Assembly: GCA_001872735.1 (NCBI GenBank)
Contig: MNWT01000024.1
Coordinates: forward strand, 65,480 to 129,479
Reading direction: 5' to 3'
DNA: 64,000 nt
Origin: Verrucomicrobia bacterium CG1_02_43_26
Lineage (GTDB): Bacteria > Verrucomicrobiota > Verrucomicrobiia > Opitutales > CG1-02-43-26
The notes beneath the pieces were generated by a model. The model had not been told where the DNA came from. It worked only from the letters and a program-made list of their open reading frames with translations, and did not search any database. Shown one piece after another: positions 33,236 through 42,126 of the stretch. Made by a program: the position numbers and the translations under genes. Within the stretch, counting starts at the first letter, position 1. Every line of letters starts with the position of its first letter.

Positions 33236-34072
33236 ATGGGACACGCAGTTAAAGTTGTAGCTTATAATTCAGACTGGCCGAAGATTTTCGAGCAAGAAGC
33301 AGAGCTTGTTAGGCAAGCGCTAGGGGATAATTGCATTGCGGTGTATCATATAGGGTCTACTGCAGTACCAGGGTTGGTAGCTAAACCGATTATTGATATG
33401 ATTCCTGTTGTGAAAGATATTACGCAAGTGAAACAAGTTAACAATGAACAGATGGAAGAACTTGGCTATTTTGCAAGAGGGGAGCATGGTATGCCCTTTA
33501 GACGATTTTTTCAAAAATGGGGTAAAAATAATTTATCTAGCAATGTACATGTGTATGAACAAGGGAATCCTGAAATAGAGCGGCACATATACTTTCGTGA
33601 TTGGATGCGAGTACATGAAGATGATAGAAATCTGTATGCGGAGCTGAAGAATGAACTCGCAAAAGAGTTTGCGGATGATGTTATTGCTTATTGTTTAGGG
33701 AAAGAAGGATTTGTTGTGGATATCGATCGCAAGACCGGATTTGATGGGTTCAGGATGGTTGTGCCGTTAACAGACAGGGAGTGGGAAGCCTACCTTGGGA
33801 TTATCGAAGAGCGACATGCCGCAGGCCATACAATGGGTACCCTGAATGATTCTCTAAATGAAGCAATAGAAGATGATTGTTCTTTTGTCCTTTATAAAGG
33901 AACAGAAATTGTTTGTGCCGCGAAGCTATTATTCTTTTCAAAGAACCAAGCCGCCATCAGCTTTTTGGGAGGCTTAAAAGCATTTAGCAACAATAACTAT
34001 GAAGCCGAAATGAAAGGACTTATTGAAAAATGGCTTCGACAGCAACGGCTTCGGCTAGTGTCATTATTTTGA
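33236..34072 (+). CDS. GrpB/UPF0157 family protein with C-terminal GNAT-like domain
   Basis: The first 165 residues match the GrpB/UPF0157 nucleotidyltransferase-like fold: VVAYNSDWPKIFEQEAELV, then HIGSTAVPGLVAKPIIDM, and HIYFRDWMRVHEDDRNLYAELK. The last 110 residues look like an acetyltransferase-type domain (DREWEAYLGIIEERHAAGH, then FVLYKGTEIVCAAKLLFF, then AEMKGLIEKWLRQQRLRL). GrpB proteins have no firmly established reaction. The start codon stands just after the upstream terminator, and its end overlaps the convergent purD end by 9 bases. Confidence 0.7.
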   Translation: MGHAVKVVAYNSDWPKIFEQEAELVRQALGDNCIAVYHIGSTAVPGLVAKPIIDMIPVVKDITQVKQVNNEQMEELGYFARGEHGMPFRRFFQKWGKNNLSSNVHVYEQGNPEIERHIYFRDWMRVHEDDRNLYAELKNELAKEFADDVIAYCLGKEGFVVDIDRKTGFDGFRMVVPLTDREWEAYLGIIEERHAAGHTMGTLNDSLNEAIEDDCSFVLYKGTEIVCAAKLLFFSKNQAAISFLGGLKAFSNNNYEAEMKGLIEKWLRQQRLRLVSLF

Positions 34073-35341
34073 AATAAGATTAACCCTAGCAAGCTGTTTA
34101 AACCCGATATCATAGCGGTATTTGAGAGGGTTGTTTGGGATTTGGCTGATGAGACCGTAGGCTTTTTCTGCTGCTGCTTGCAAGGTAGCGGCTGTGGCTG
34201 TGATGCAGAGGACTCGTCCTCCCGACGATTTTAGAGAACCATTTTTATTTTGATATGTGCCCGCATGAATGATACTTGTCCCTGAAGGAATGTTATCCGG
34301 TAAGGTGAGCGCGAGGCCCTTTTCATACTTGCCTGGATAACCCGGAGCTGTGAGTACAACCGTGATTGCGTAGCCAGGATTAAACGATACGGGGTTTTTA
34401 TTAAGCGTGCCTTGAGCGCAGTTGTAGAGGAGCTCGATAGGATCTGATTTTATAAGTGGGAGGAGGACCTGGCATTCAGGGTCTCCAAAACGGACATTAA
34501 ATTCCAGAACCTTAGGGCCGCTCTTTGTCAGCATAATACCAATATAAAGAACACCACGGTAATCGATATACTCCGCCTGGAAGCCAGCTATCGTGGGTTT
34601 GACAATGGTTTCTGCAATCATATTTAAAACAGACTCCGTGACAATATCTGCCGGGGCGTATGCACCCATGCCACCTGTATTTAGGCCAGTATCGCCCTCG
34701 CCAAGCCTCTTGTGATCTTGGCTCGTGGGCAGGAGGATATAGTCCTTCCCCGAGACAACGAGCATGATAGAAGCCTCTTCCCCCTCGAGGTAGTCCTCTA
34801 TTAAAACGGTATGACCACTCTCGCCAAAAATATTACCTTCAAGCATATCAGTAAGTGCAGCTTTACCCTCAAGATAATCCTGGGCTATCACTACTCCCTT
34901 ACCCGCGGCGAGACCACTGGCCTTGATGACAGTGGGAAACGTTTGGGCTTTGAGGTAATTGAGTGCAGGAGTGAGTTGTTTAAAGGATGCTGAACGAGCT
35001 GTCGGAATATTATATTTTACCAAGAAATTTTTAGTAAATTCCTTACTCGCTTCGAATTGAGCTGCTTGCTTATTTGGACCAAACGCGAGAATACCCTTCG
35101 CCACGAGCGCGTCTACTAAACCAAGGCTTAAAGGCACCTCCGGGCCGACGATTACGAAATCGACATTTTCTTGCTCTGCCAGCTTAACCATATCCGAAAC
35201 ACTTTCGATGTTCACCGGAATGGAGTTTGGGATACCCCCATTACCCGGTGCTGCTATCACTGAAGTGACGAGAGGACTTTTTTGACAGGCAAGCGTGATT
35301 GCATGCTCACGACCTCCAGAACCGATAACAAGAACTTTCAT
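34064..35341 (-). CDS. purD: Phosphoribosylamine-glycine ligase (PurD)
   Basis: PurD joins glycine to phosphoribosylamine in the second step of purine synthesis, using ATP. The 425-residue ATP-grasp enzyme shows the N-terminal MKVLVIGSGGREHAI, a nucleotide-binding region LPTSQDHKRLGEGDTGLNTGGMGAYAPA, the metal region KVLEFNVRFGDPECQVLLP and the C-terminal AGTYQNKNGSLKSSGGRVLCITATA. It is full length. It is divergent from tadA, 95 bases apart. Confidence 0.95.
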   Translation of the reverse strand: MKVLVIGSGGREHAITLACQKSPLVTSVIAAPGNGGIPNSIPVNIESVSDMVKLAEQENVDFVIVGPEVPLSLGLVDALVAKGILAFGPNKQAAQFEASKEFTKNFLVKYNIPTARSASFKQLTPALNYLKAQTFPTVIKASGLAAGKGVVIAQDYLEGKAALTDMLEGNIFGESGHTVLIEDYLEGEEASIMLVVSGKDYILLPTSQDHKRLGEGDTGLNTGGMGAYAPADIVTESVLNMIAETIVKPTIAGFQAEYIDYRGVLYIGIMLTKSGPKVLEFNVRFGDPECQVLLPLIKSDPIELLYNCAQGTLNKNPVSFNPGYAITVVLTAPGYPGKYEKGLALTLPDNIPSGTSIIHAGTYQNKNGSLKSSGGRVLCITATAATLQAAAEKAYGLISQIPNNPLKYRYDIGFKQLARVNLISK

Positions 35342-35436
35342 ATTGGATACTGTGTGGTTAACAACGGGTTAGCTGAAATTTAATAAACTCATTAAAAACG
35401 CTTTTTTAGCGAAAGGGAAGTGTATATACTGACAGC

Positions 35437-35973
35437 ATGCAAGACAATGTTCCGGAGAATGTAAAGAAAGCTCCATTACCATGCCCGTTTGAAAAGCTGT
35501 ATCCATCCCAACTCAACAAAGACGATGAGTTTTACATGAAGCTGGCGTATAACCAAGCGATTGAGGCCTGGCGGGCGGACGAAGTGCCGATAGGAGCTGT
35601 TGTTGTTTATGAAGACAGGGTGATTGGATCTGCGCACAACCAAGTAGAGTTCTCTAAAGACCCAACGGCTCACGCGGAGATGCTAGCCATTACCCAAGCT
35701 GCTAATTTTTTAGGAGATTGGCGATTGAATAAAACCCGCTTGTACGTGACAAAAGAACCCTGCCCGATGTGCTCCGGCGCTGTCATTATGTCCCGAGTGG
35801 GGCAAGTGATCTATGGGGTGCCCGACACTAAAATGGGGTGTTTAGGGGGGGCTTATAGCGTGCATTTATTAGAAGGGGTAAATCATCGCGTTGATGTGAA
35901 GTCGGGAGTATTGGCGAATGAATGTTATGCCTTACTGCAAAGCTTTTTTAAGCTGAAGCGGGTTCGAGAATAG
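35437..35973 (+). CDS. tadA: tRNA-specific adenosine(34) deaminase TadA
   Basis: TadA deaminates the wobble adenosine of tRNA-Arg(ACG) to inosine. The 178-residue protein has the zinc and catalytic motifs HAEMLAITQA and PCPMCSGAVIMSRV, and the family strand DEFYMKLAYNQAIEAWRADEVPIGAVVV. An N-terminal extension of about 25 residues precedes the fold. A TATACT element lies 6 bases before the ATG, and no Shine-Dalgarno motif is present, so the mRNA may be leaderless. Confidence 0.93.
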   Translation: MQDNVPENVKKAPLPCPFEKLYPSQLNKDDEFYMKLAYNQAIEAWRADEVPIGAVVVYEDRVIGSAHNQVEFSKDPTAHAEMLAITQAANFLGDWRLNKTRLYVTKEPCPMCSGAVIMSRVGQVIYGVPDTKMGCLGGAYSVHLLEGVNHRVDVKSGVLANECYALLQSFFKLKRVRE

Positions 35974-36041
35974 TTTTTTTTAGGAAATCGAAGTGACTTT
36001 ATAATTGGTGTTTTTTAATCATATCAGCTATTGTTATTTTT

Positions 36042-36431
36042 ATGTTCAGCGCATTAACGAAAATTATTTTTTGCTGTAACTTTACGCAAGAAGAACCCGA
36101 TAATAATTGTGATTGGAGCGACAATTCTGAATCCACACTAAAACAAAGATTGATTCAGCAGGGAGAGAAAGCCGATGTACGTAAACCTGAAATAGCACGG
36201 AATGCATATGATGGGCTGAGCGTACGAGAGTGGATAGTGTGTTTGGTGAAACGAAAAATTCGTGAAACAAAGAAGTGTGATGACGAAGCAGTAGAAATTT
36301 TAGCAGAGGAAGTTGTTATTAGATTTCACTCAGACTATATTCGAGACTTTATTCATGGCGATATAAGTATTGAATCTGTGATAGAGCGAGTAGTGAATGA
36401 TGAAAGAGATAAATCTCGTTGGGCGCCATGA
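36042..36431 (+). CDS. Hypothetical protein
   Basis: This 129-residue protein is not recognised. Its N-terminus has a short hydrophobic stretch with two Cys (IIFCCNF). The rest is polar and helical, with a Glu/Asp-rich centre and a charged C-terminus ending in DERDKSRWAP. It may be a small soluble protein. It lies between tadA and the convergent ankyrin gene. It could be one of the lineage-specific genes that also surround the ankyrin protein. Confidence 0.45.
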   Translation: MFSALTKIIFCCNFTQEEPDNNCDWSDNSESTLKQRLIQQGEKADVRKPEIARNAYDGLSVREWIVCLVKRKIRETKKCDDEAVEILAEEVVIRFHSDYIRDFIHGDISIESVIERVVNDERDKSRWAP

Positions 36432-36445
36432 AGTTCAACGTGTTA

Positions 36446-38620
36446 CTATAATTTATTTTTTTTAAAGAAAGAGAAATTCTTTGAGAAATAGAGCAGCTTT
36501 TGCTTTTCGGGAAGATGCTTATTTAGTTCTGATATAAATTCGTTTTTCATTTTTACACTTAAGATAAAGCTGAGCGTCTCTTCATTATCAACCCTTGTGG
36601 ACATCAGTATATGTAGTATATTCTTCGGGATGATGGTGATGATTTTTTTGACCCTCTCCTTGGTTTTCGCCCGAGTGAGCATTACGAGTAAGGTTTTGGC
36701 AATCGTGTTGATTTTATCGTTATAAATTATAGGGTACGTTTTCTTGAGGGCTATGAGGTCAATTTCAGTCATGAAATCTATCATGACTGAAAAGATTGCA
36801 TCAACCAACCAGGCTTCAAAACCGTTATAGTTTTCTGAAAATTGAATCTCCTTAGCGAGAGTTTCATAATAGTCGTCTGTATTTTTAAAAGAGATGCCCT
36901 TTGATGCCAGACTCAGGATACCCCACAGTGTTTTGAGAGTCAGCTTAGTGTTAAAGTAAGCACAATTACCCACTTTTTGCTTTTCACTGGAAAGCTTTCC
37001 CTTAAAGAGCATATGCACCTTTTCTTCTATGGGGGTATCATCCTGTAGCGCTTTTTGAATTTTTTGCTTAAAACTGTTGGATGTTTCATCTTTGATTTTA
37101 TAGACTGAAATTCCGGAAGGCGTTGTTCCAATAATTTTTTTCTCCCAATGGAATGCACCGGTAGATAAATTCATCTCCTTGATGTTTTTAATGACGAGAG
37201 GGCTAAAACCTCCATTACAGTCGATCAGCAGTTGTTTGTGAGGAGTAATAATACTGATACACCCTCTAACGTGCTTAGGATAGTCACTAAAAAAAAGCCG
37301 TAATTCAGCCAGATTTTTGTGATTCTTTTTGAAAGAACTGTTTATGTTTTCCCATTTCTGGGTTTTCAGTATTTGAGCGAGTTCTAGTGCGACAGGTTTT
37401 TGTTTTTCATTTGCGTATTTATCGAGATAAAATTCGAGGATAGAGCAAACATAAGAACCGAATTCGGATGATGACGTATTTAAGATATGTGATAAGAAAT
37501 GAGCAGAAGCCATCCACCGTATGACCTTGTTTTGCTCGCTACTAAAGTTGGCTTCTAAAAATTCATCGAGATACGCTGCATCAGAGCAAGCGTTCAAGAA
37601 ACCAAACAGACCTGATCCAGACTCTCCTATGGGACTTGATAATGGATCCAACAATCCTGTTTCGATAATTTTCCTAAAGCAGGGTATCGTTTCTTCATTT
37701 GATAAAAGAATCATTAGCCAGCACCTTTCATTATTGTTGGACACCATGGTATTAGCACCGGCCTTGACGCAAGATTGAATGATCTCAAAATTACCACATT
37801 CACAGGCATGAAGAAAAGGGGTATTGCCTACCTTGTTTTTAGGCTCATCAATAGATTTTCCGTATTTTTTCCAAATATATAGGGTAGTTTCGAAGCATTT
37901 CAGGCATTCGGTACCAGCAGCAATATGGAGAATGCTGTTTTTCGCCTCTTTGCTTTGGAAGTTAATGTCAAACAACCCAAGTTCGGAAAAGAGCTTTATT
38001 AATTTGTGGCATTGAAACTTTACGGCGAATACGAGCAAGATGGTTCCCGTAACATCATTTTTATCGAATAAACCAGGAAAATCTAAATAGGCCTTTTCTA
38101 AGACCGTTTGAAAAGAAAAAAGAACAGATAATTTTTGATTATTATCGAACTTTGCTTGAGGCAGAATTACTTCCAGTTCCTTAAAAAAGTCAGGATACCG
38201 TTTGTCAGAAATTTCCTTGCTCGATTGAAACTTTTCGACAGCTTCATAGAATGTTGCAAAGCTGGTATGATCAGAATCACCTGAAGGCTCGATTTCCTGA
38301 AGTGAGACGACTGAGTTTTCTTGATTGAGAAAATTTATCTTTTTATCCGAAAACTTTGTGGAAGAACAACCAGGAAGATGCGTTAGTAGAGAAAATTCAG
38401 GAAAGAATTCGCTCAAATAAAGGTTTATTTCCGAACTCGTGTGAGGAATTCCTAAGTAGTGCTCTTTGATTTTATTAAAGCAGTGAAGAGGAGATAGTTT
38501 TCCCGAGAGTGTCTTTATGATAAACTTATTTACAAATTTGTCTTTGGAAATAAAATGGCGATTGTTAATTGTTATTAAAAGCTTTTTGGGATCCTGCCTA
38601 TTACTAATCGATTTTTCCAT
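36446..38620 (-). CDS. Ankyrin-repeat protein
   Basis: This 724-residue protein has at least three ankyrin-type repeats at about 190-220, 226-260 and 263-293, best seen in NSILHIAAGTECLKCFETT and VGNTPFLHACECGNFEIIQSCVKAGA. The rest is helical and without a recognised domain: residues 1-180 and 300-724 have no signal peptide or membrane helix. Ankyrin repeats bind other proteins and are common in effectors of host-associated bacteria, although a cytoplasmic role is equally possible. The start at 38620 follows the AT-rich gap from the tonB-like gene end. A secretion signal cannot be identified. Confidence 0.75.
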   Translation of the reverse strand: MEKSISNRQDPKKLLITINNRHFISKDKFVNKFIIKTLSGKLSPLHCFNKIKEHYLGIPHTSSEINLYLSEFFPEFSLLTHLPGCSSTKFSDKKINFLNQENSVVSLQEIEPSGDSDHTSFATFYEAVEKFQSSKEISDKRYPDFFKELEVILPQAKFDNNQKLSVLFSFQTVLEKAYLDFPGLFDKNDVTGTILLVFAVKFQCHKLIKLFSELGLFDINFQSKEAKNSILHIAAGTECLKCFETTLYIWKKYGKSIDEPKNKVGNTPFLHACECGNFEIIQSCVKAGANTMVSNNNERCWLMILLSNEETIPCFRKIIETGLLDPLSSPIGESGSGLFGFLNACSDAAYLDEFLEANFSSEQNKVIRWMASAHFLSHILNTSSSEFGSYVCSILEFYLDKYANEKQKPVALELAQILKTQKWENINSSFKKNHKNLAELRLFFSDYPKHVRGCISIITPHKQLLIDCNGGFSPLVIKNIKEMNLSTGAFHWEKKIIGTTPSGISVYKIKDETSNSFKQKIQKALQDDTPIEEKVHMLFKGKLSSEKQKVGNCAYFNTKLTLKTLWGILSLASKGISFKNTDDYYETLAKEIQFSENYNGFEAWLVDAIFSVMIDFMTEIDLIALKKTYPIIYNDKINTIAKTLLVMLTRAKTKERVKKIITIIPKNILHILMSTRVDNEETLSFILSVKMKNEFISELNKHLPEKQKLLYFSKNFSFFKKNKL

Positions 38621-38681
38621 AAGAAAAGCATACTAAAATATTATAACCGATCAAAGTTATTTTGCGCTTTCAAATAATGGC

Positions 38682-38700
38682 GAAAAGGCCAGGAGCCTTT
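38682..38700 (-). terminator. Possible terminator after the tonB-like gene
   Basis: On the minus strand AAAGGC, loop TCCTG, GCCTTTT forms a 6-base stem directly after the tonB-like stop codon. The U tract is short, so the call is weak. Confidence 0.4.
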
Positions 38701-39456
38701 CTATGCCTGGTTCAGCCTAAACGTGAGTTGGAAAGTGTAGGCTTCTCTTTCCGGAGGAGGAGACACTTTCGAGAGCCGTTCGAACGCGGAGAGTATCGAG
38801 TTATCAAATTCTTTGTTACCCGAGGATGTCAGGAGGTGGATATGTGAAAGATTGCCCGCTGGGTTTACCCTAAAGGAAACAGTTGCCTGGATGTGGCTGC
38901 CAGATATACCTCCTGGAGCTTGCCAGACGGAGTCTACCCGTTGACGGATATGCCCGATATAAGAAGTGAGCTGCGAAGGGTCATGAGAAGGGGAAGAAGG
39001 GCCTGCGAGCACCAAGTTTTCCAATTCTGAAGTAATATCATCTACATTCAGCTTTGGAGTGACAATTTTTTCAGGAGCTGCCTTAGCGACTTTGTTCTCC
39101 TGTTTATTATGCTTCTTTTGAAAATCGGTGTAGCTGATGCGCTTGAGCTCCGGTTCTTCTTTAGGTTCTTTCTTTTGAACTACTTTGGGCTTGGCAGGCT
39201 GTTTAGCTGCTTCCTTTTTCGCAACGGTTTTAGGCTTAGCTAATTTTGTTTGCGGTTTGGGTTTTGGGGATTCTGTGGTAGCTGTGTTAGCAGTATTTTT
39301 ATTTACCACTTCTGAAGAGGGGGAGACTACCGTAAAGACGTAAGGTTTGGGCTCCTTTTTGCAGCTACGAAAAAGCGTAAAAATAATAAGAAGAGAGAAG
39401 ACGCTAAGGTGCAGAAACAGTGATATGCGGAACGACTTTTTTGTGATAGACGTCAT
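38701..39456 (-). CDS. TonB/TolA-like energy transducer
   Basis: This 251-residue protein has one N-terminal membrane helix (FRISLFLHLSVFSLLIIFTLF). A Pro/Lys-rich periplasmic spacer follows (KPKPQTKLAKPKTVAKKEAAKQ), then a C-terminal TonB-like domain with YIGHIRQRVDSVWQAPGG and VSFRVNPAGNLSHIHLLTSSGNKEFDNSILSAFERL. Such proteins carry proton-driven energy from an ExbB/ExbD or TolQ/TolR complex to the outer membrane. It is third in a tolQ-tolR-tonB-like operon, 9 bases after the TolR-like gene. No tolB or pal follows, so TonB-type and TolA-type roles cannot be separated. Confidence 0.82.
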   Translation of the reverse strand: MTSITKKSFRISLFLHLSVFSLLIIFTLFRSCKKEPKPYVFTVVSPSSEVVNKNTANTATTESPKPKPQTKLAKPKTVAKKEAAKQPAKPKVVQKKEPKEEPELKRISYTDFQKKHNKQENKVAKAAPEKIVTPKLNVDDITSELENLVLAGPSSPSHDPSQLTSYIGHIRQRVDSVWQAPGGISGSHIQATVSFRVNPAGNLSHIHLLTSSGNKEFDNSILSAFERLSKVSPPPEREAYTFQLTFRLNQA

Positions 39457-39465
39457 TATTATGGG

Positions 39466-39879
39466 CTAGATGGCAACGGTATCGAGACTGATCTTGGTGA
39501 GATGATGTTGTTTGACGAGATCAAGAACATTCATAACCTGTTGATAGCTCAGGGAAGCGTCTGCACGGATGCGAATGACAGGCTCCTCTGGCATAGTAGA
39601 TGCCTGCAGAAGAAGGGCATTAAGCTCCTTTGGCGTTGTCAACTGGCTACCCCAGTAGTAATCACCCCTTGCATCAATGGATATGGAGCGAAACTGCTCC
39701 TCTTTTGGAGACTGCTCCTTGACTGATTCAATGGGGAGCTGAAGGTTGATAGATTGCTCCAAAAGGGGTGCGGCGATCATGAAAATGATGAGCAAAGAGA
39801 AAGCCAAGTCGATGAGCGGTGTGACATCGATTGCTGAGATTGCGGAAAACTGCTTTTTGCGGTGAAATGTACGTGCCAT
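39466..39879 (-). CDS. Biopolymer transport protein ExbD/TolR
   Basis: This protein of about 137 residues has a single membrane helix after a basic N-terminus (AIDVTPLIDLAFSLLIIFMIAAPLL); the Asp at PLIDLAF is the conserved proton-path residue. A periplasmic domain follows (VIRIRADASLSYQQVMNVLDLVKQHHLTKISL). The frame extends to a TTG at 39909, but ATG 39879 lies 7 bases after the TolQ-like stop and gives the family N-terminus. It works with the TolQ/ExbB-like protein as an ion-driven motor. Confidence 0.9.
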   Translation of the reverse strand: MARTFHRKKQFSAISAIDVTPLIDLAFSLLIIFMIAAPLLEQSINLQLPIESVKEQSPKEEQFRSISIDARGDYYWGSQLTTPKELNALLLQASTMPEEPVIRIRADASLSYQQVMNVLDLVKQHHLTKISLDTVAI

Positions 39880-39886
39880 GGCTGGA

Positions 39887-40564
39887 TTAAGCTTTCCACT
39901 CCAGTTCAATACGATCCATTAGGGAACTGGCAAAGTTTTCCAATTCAAGGATAGACTGCTTGATACTTGAAAGTAAATAGTTGTAGCCAAAGACGGACGG
40001 AATGGCGACAAGGAGAGCAGCAACTGTTGTTAAAAGAGCTCCAGAGACACCGGGAGCCAGGTTTTGAAGAGAAGCAGATGTTTGGAATGCCATTTGGCCA
40101 AAAGCATCCATGACACCCCAGACCGTACCTAAGAGCCCGAGAAAAGGCGCACCCGAAACGATTGAGCCCAACATAACCATTTTGTTTTCGTAGGAAGCAC
40201 TTTGCTTCGCAACCTCTCGTTGAAGGGCATTTTCGATATGGCCGATCGTGATGGCATCATTCTTCGTTTGGGCGAAACGAGCTTGAGCTTCCACGGCACG
40301 GGAACAGAGAGATGCGTAGGGGCCAGAGTATTTAGAAAGATCAATATAACCGAGGGCATTTTTAGCACCAAAAGCCTTTTCGATTCGGCCGTTAAGCTCT
40401 TTACTACGCTTGATTTCGAAATATTTACCAAGCATAAGGGTCCACGCAATAAAGCTAAAGAATATGAGCAAGAGGACAATTGCCTGGCCAGCGAGATTGG
40501 ATTGGTGGAAGTATGCGAAGAGCCCCGTGGAACCCTCGGCAAGTGAAATAGAAAAATGTAGCAT
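39887..40564 (-). CDS. MotA/TolQ/ExbB proton channel family protein
   Basis: This 225-residue protein has three membrane helices. The last two carry the family motif VSGAPFLGLLGTVWGVMDAFGQM and LAPGVSGALLTTVAALLVAIPSVFGYNYL. The first is IVLLLIFFSFIAWTLMLGKYF. It forms the pentameric channel around the ExbD/TolR dimer and starts the three-gene operon. The region before it (40565-40699) is AT-rich and shows no clear promoter. Confidence 0.92.
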   Translation of the reverse strand: MLHFSISLAEGSTGLFAYFHQSNLAGQAIVLLLIFFSFIAWTLMLGKYFEIKRSKELNGRIEKAFGAKNALGYIDLSKYSGPYASLCSRAVEAQARFAQTKNDAITIGHIENALQREVAKQSASYENKMVMLGSIVSGAPFLGLLGTVWGVMDAFGQMAFQTSASLQNLAPGVSGALLTTVAALLVAIPSVFGYNYLLSSIKQSILELENFASSLMDRIELEWKA

Positions 40565-40699
40565 GGTTAAATAATTAGTTTACTCAGAATAGATTAATCG
40601 CATGAGGCATGGGGAAACAAGCGCATAGTGACAAGAAATTTATTTTTGAAGCATATAGTTTTTTTATTAAATAATTAATACATTTTCGAGTTTAAGGGA

Positions 40700-41254
40700 T
40701 TAATTTTCCCCTATTATCAAACCTCTTAATGTTTTAATTTTCTCTTTAAAACCCTCGTAGAAAGATCGGTTCATGCATTCGTTGCCATGCTCCAAGTGAT
40801 AATTAATAATATTGCAGTAATAATGGATTATTTCCGAGTAAAGATTTTTTGTGTTTTTTGCGATTTCGCAAATGGGGGTGTCCAGTAAAGTATCTGTCAT
40901 GGATATAAACTCATCAACATAGTTGTATTTGCAGCGGTTGGGATCTTTGATGATTCGTGTGATGAGTTTCTGCGTTTTCTTTAATGCAAGGTACTGAGAG
41001 AGTTCCCTAACATAAGGTACGAGTTTTTCCTTTTCTGAGGACTTTTCGGTTTCTTGCGATACCATTCGATTCAAGAGAGACGAATCGTATCGCCATCTAT
41101 CCAGAAACTGTTTTTTAGGAGGAAGCTTAGTGAGAACGGTTGCTCTTTTAATATTACGATTGTTGCTCGTCTTTTTGGGTTTTTCGATTTTTTCAACTCT
41201 TGAAGAATTTTTTATAAGAACTCGTTTTCTTCTAGCAGTAGATTTCGTATTCAT
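40700..41254 (-). CDS. Hypothetical protein, basic N-terminus
   Basis: This 184-residue protein is not recognised. The first 65 residues are strongly basic (RRKRVLIKNSSRVEKIEKPKKTSNN) and the remainder is helical, with Cys residues at PICEIAKN and EHGNECMNRSF. It could bind nucleic acid. Its ATG overlaps the MenH-like stop by 4 bases, which indicates coupled expression. No close family is visible. Confidence 0.5.
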   Translation of the reverse strand: MNTKSTARRKRVLIKNSSRVEKIEKPKKTSNNRNIKRATVLTKLPPKKQFLDRWRYDSSLLNRMVSQETEKSSEKEKLVPYVRELSQYLALKKTQKLITRIIKDPNRCKYNYVDEFISMTDTLLDTPICEIAKNTKNLYSEIIHYYCNIINYHLEHGNECMNRSFYEGFKEKIKTLRGLIIGEN

Positions 41255-42114
41255 GGAGATTTAAGGGCTTGAGGTGTCGTTTGGGGTAGAAAAGACAAAA
41301 GTGAGTGAGCAAATGACGAGAGGTTTTCTAAATGTGGGGCGTGGCCTGCACTGGCAATTATCGATATCTCGGCATTCGGGAAGCGGGGCCTAGCTTGGGT
41401 GAGGAGATTCGCGTACTTGATGTCCTGTTCACCGGTAACGAGGAGGGTAGGGATTGTGATTTCAGGCAATCGATGCCAGAGCGAAGGCAGAATGGCAGGG
41501 CTGAGGTTGAGGAGAGCATTTGCAAGAGAGATCTTATTTAACTGATAACGCCGCTCAAGGAGCTCCGAATAGCTATTGTTAGGAATGTATTTTTGCTGCG
41601 TTGCGATCAATGGGGTAGATTGCCAGAAATCTATAAAGGATTTCGTGCCCTGGGTGAGGGCAATTTGAGCAAGGGATTGATCCTGTTTTAAACGAGAGGT
41701 GCGTTCAGCTGCATTGAGTATTCCCGGTGAAGTGCTGATAAGGGTTAGGCTCAAGAGCTTTTTCAGATGAGCAAGCGCAAAATGAAGAACGATGCGGCCG
41801 CCCATAGAGTAGCCTAAGAGATGAGCCTCGGAAATATTGAAATGTGCGAAGACGGCTTCAATATTGGAAAGGCAGTTTTGCAGCGAGATCGATTCAGGGG
41901 ATTCCCCGAGGTAGTTAATAGCAATCCAACGGAATGGTTGCTTAGTGGATTCAGCAAGAGGCGCAAAATCTTGGGCATCACCAGTAAAGCCATGGAGCGT
42001 GATTATTGTTTCGAGACACGCGCCACTAGATTCAGACGGATACCATTCATGGGCTACAACCGTTTGATTGGGCCTTACAGATATCGCATGCTCAAGGTGA
42101 ACAAGGGAGGACAT
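41251..42114 (-). CDS. Alpha/beta hydrolase, MenH-like
   Basis: This 287-residue hydrolase has the oxyanion motif ITLHGFTGDAQDFAPL, the nucleophile elbow LLGYSMGGRIVLHFAL, the strand TIPTLLVTGEQDIKYANLL with the catalytic Asp, and the final His in SAGHAPHLENLSSFAHSLLSFL. This pattern is closest to MenH, which makes SHCHC in menaquinone synthesis. No other men gene is adjacent, so the substrate assignment is not secure. It follows nrnA by 12 bases on the same strand. Confidence 0.8.
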   Translation of the reverse strand: MSSLVHLEHAISVRPNQTVVAHEWYPSESSGACLETIITLHGFTGDAQDFAPLAESTKQPFRWIAINYLGESPESISLQNCLSNIEAVFAHFNISEAHLLGYSMGGRIVLHFALAHLKKLLSLTLISTSPGILNAAERTSRLKQDQSLAQIALTQGTKSFIDFWQSTPLIATQQKYIPNNSYSELLERRYQLNKISLANALLNLSPAILPSLWHRLPEITIPTLLVTGEQDIKYANLLTQARPRFPNAEISIIASAGHAPHLENLSSFAHSLLSFLPQTTPQALKSP

Positions 42115-42126
42115 TGAAAGCTCGGG

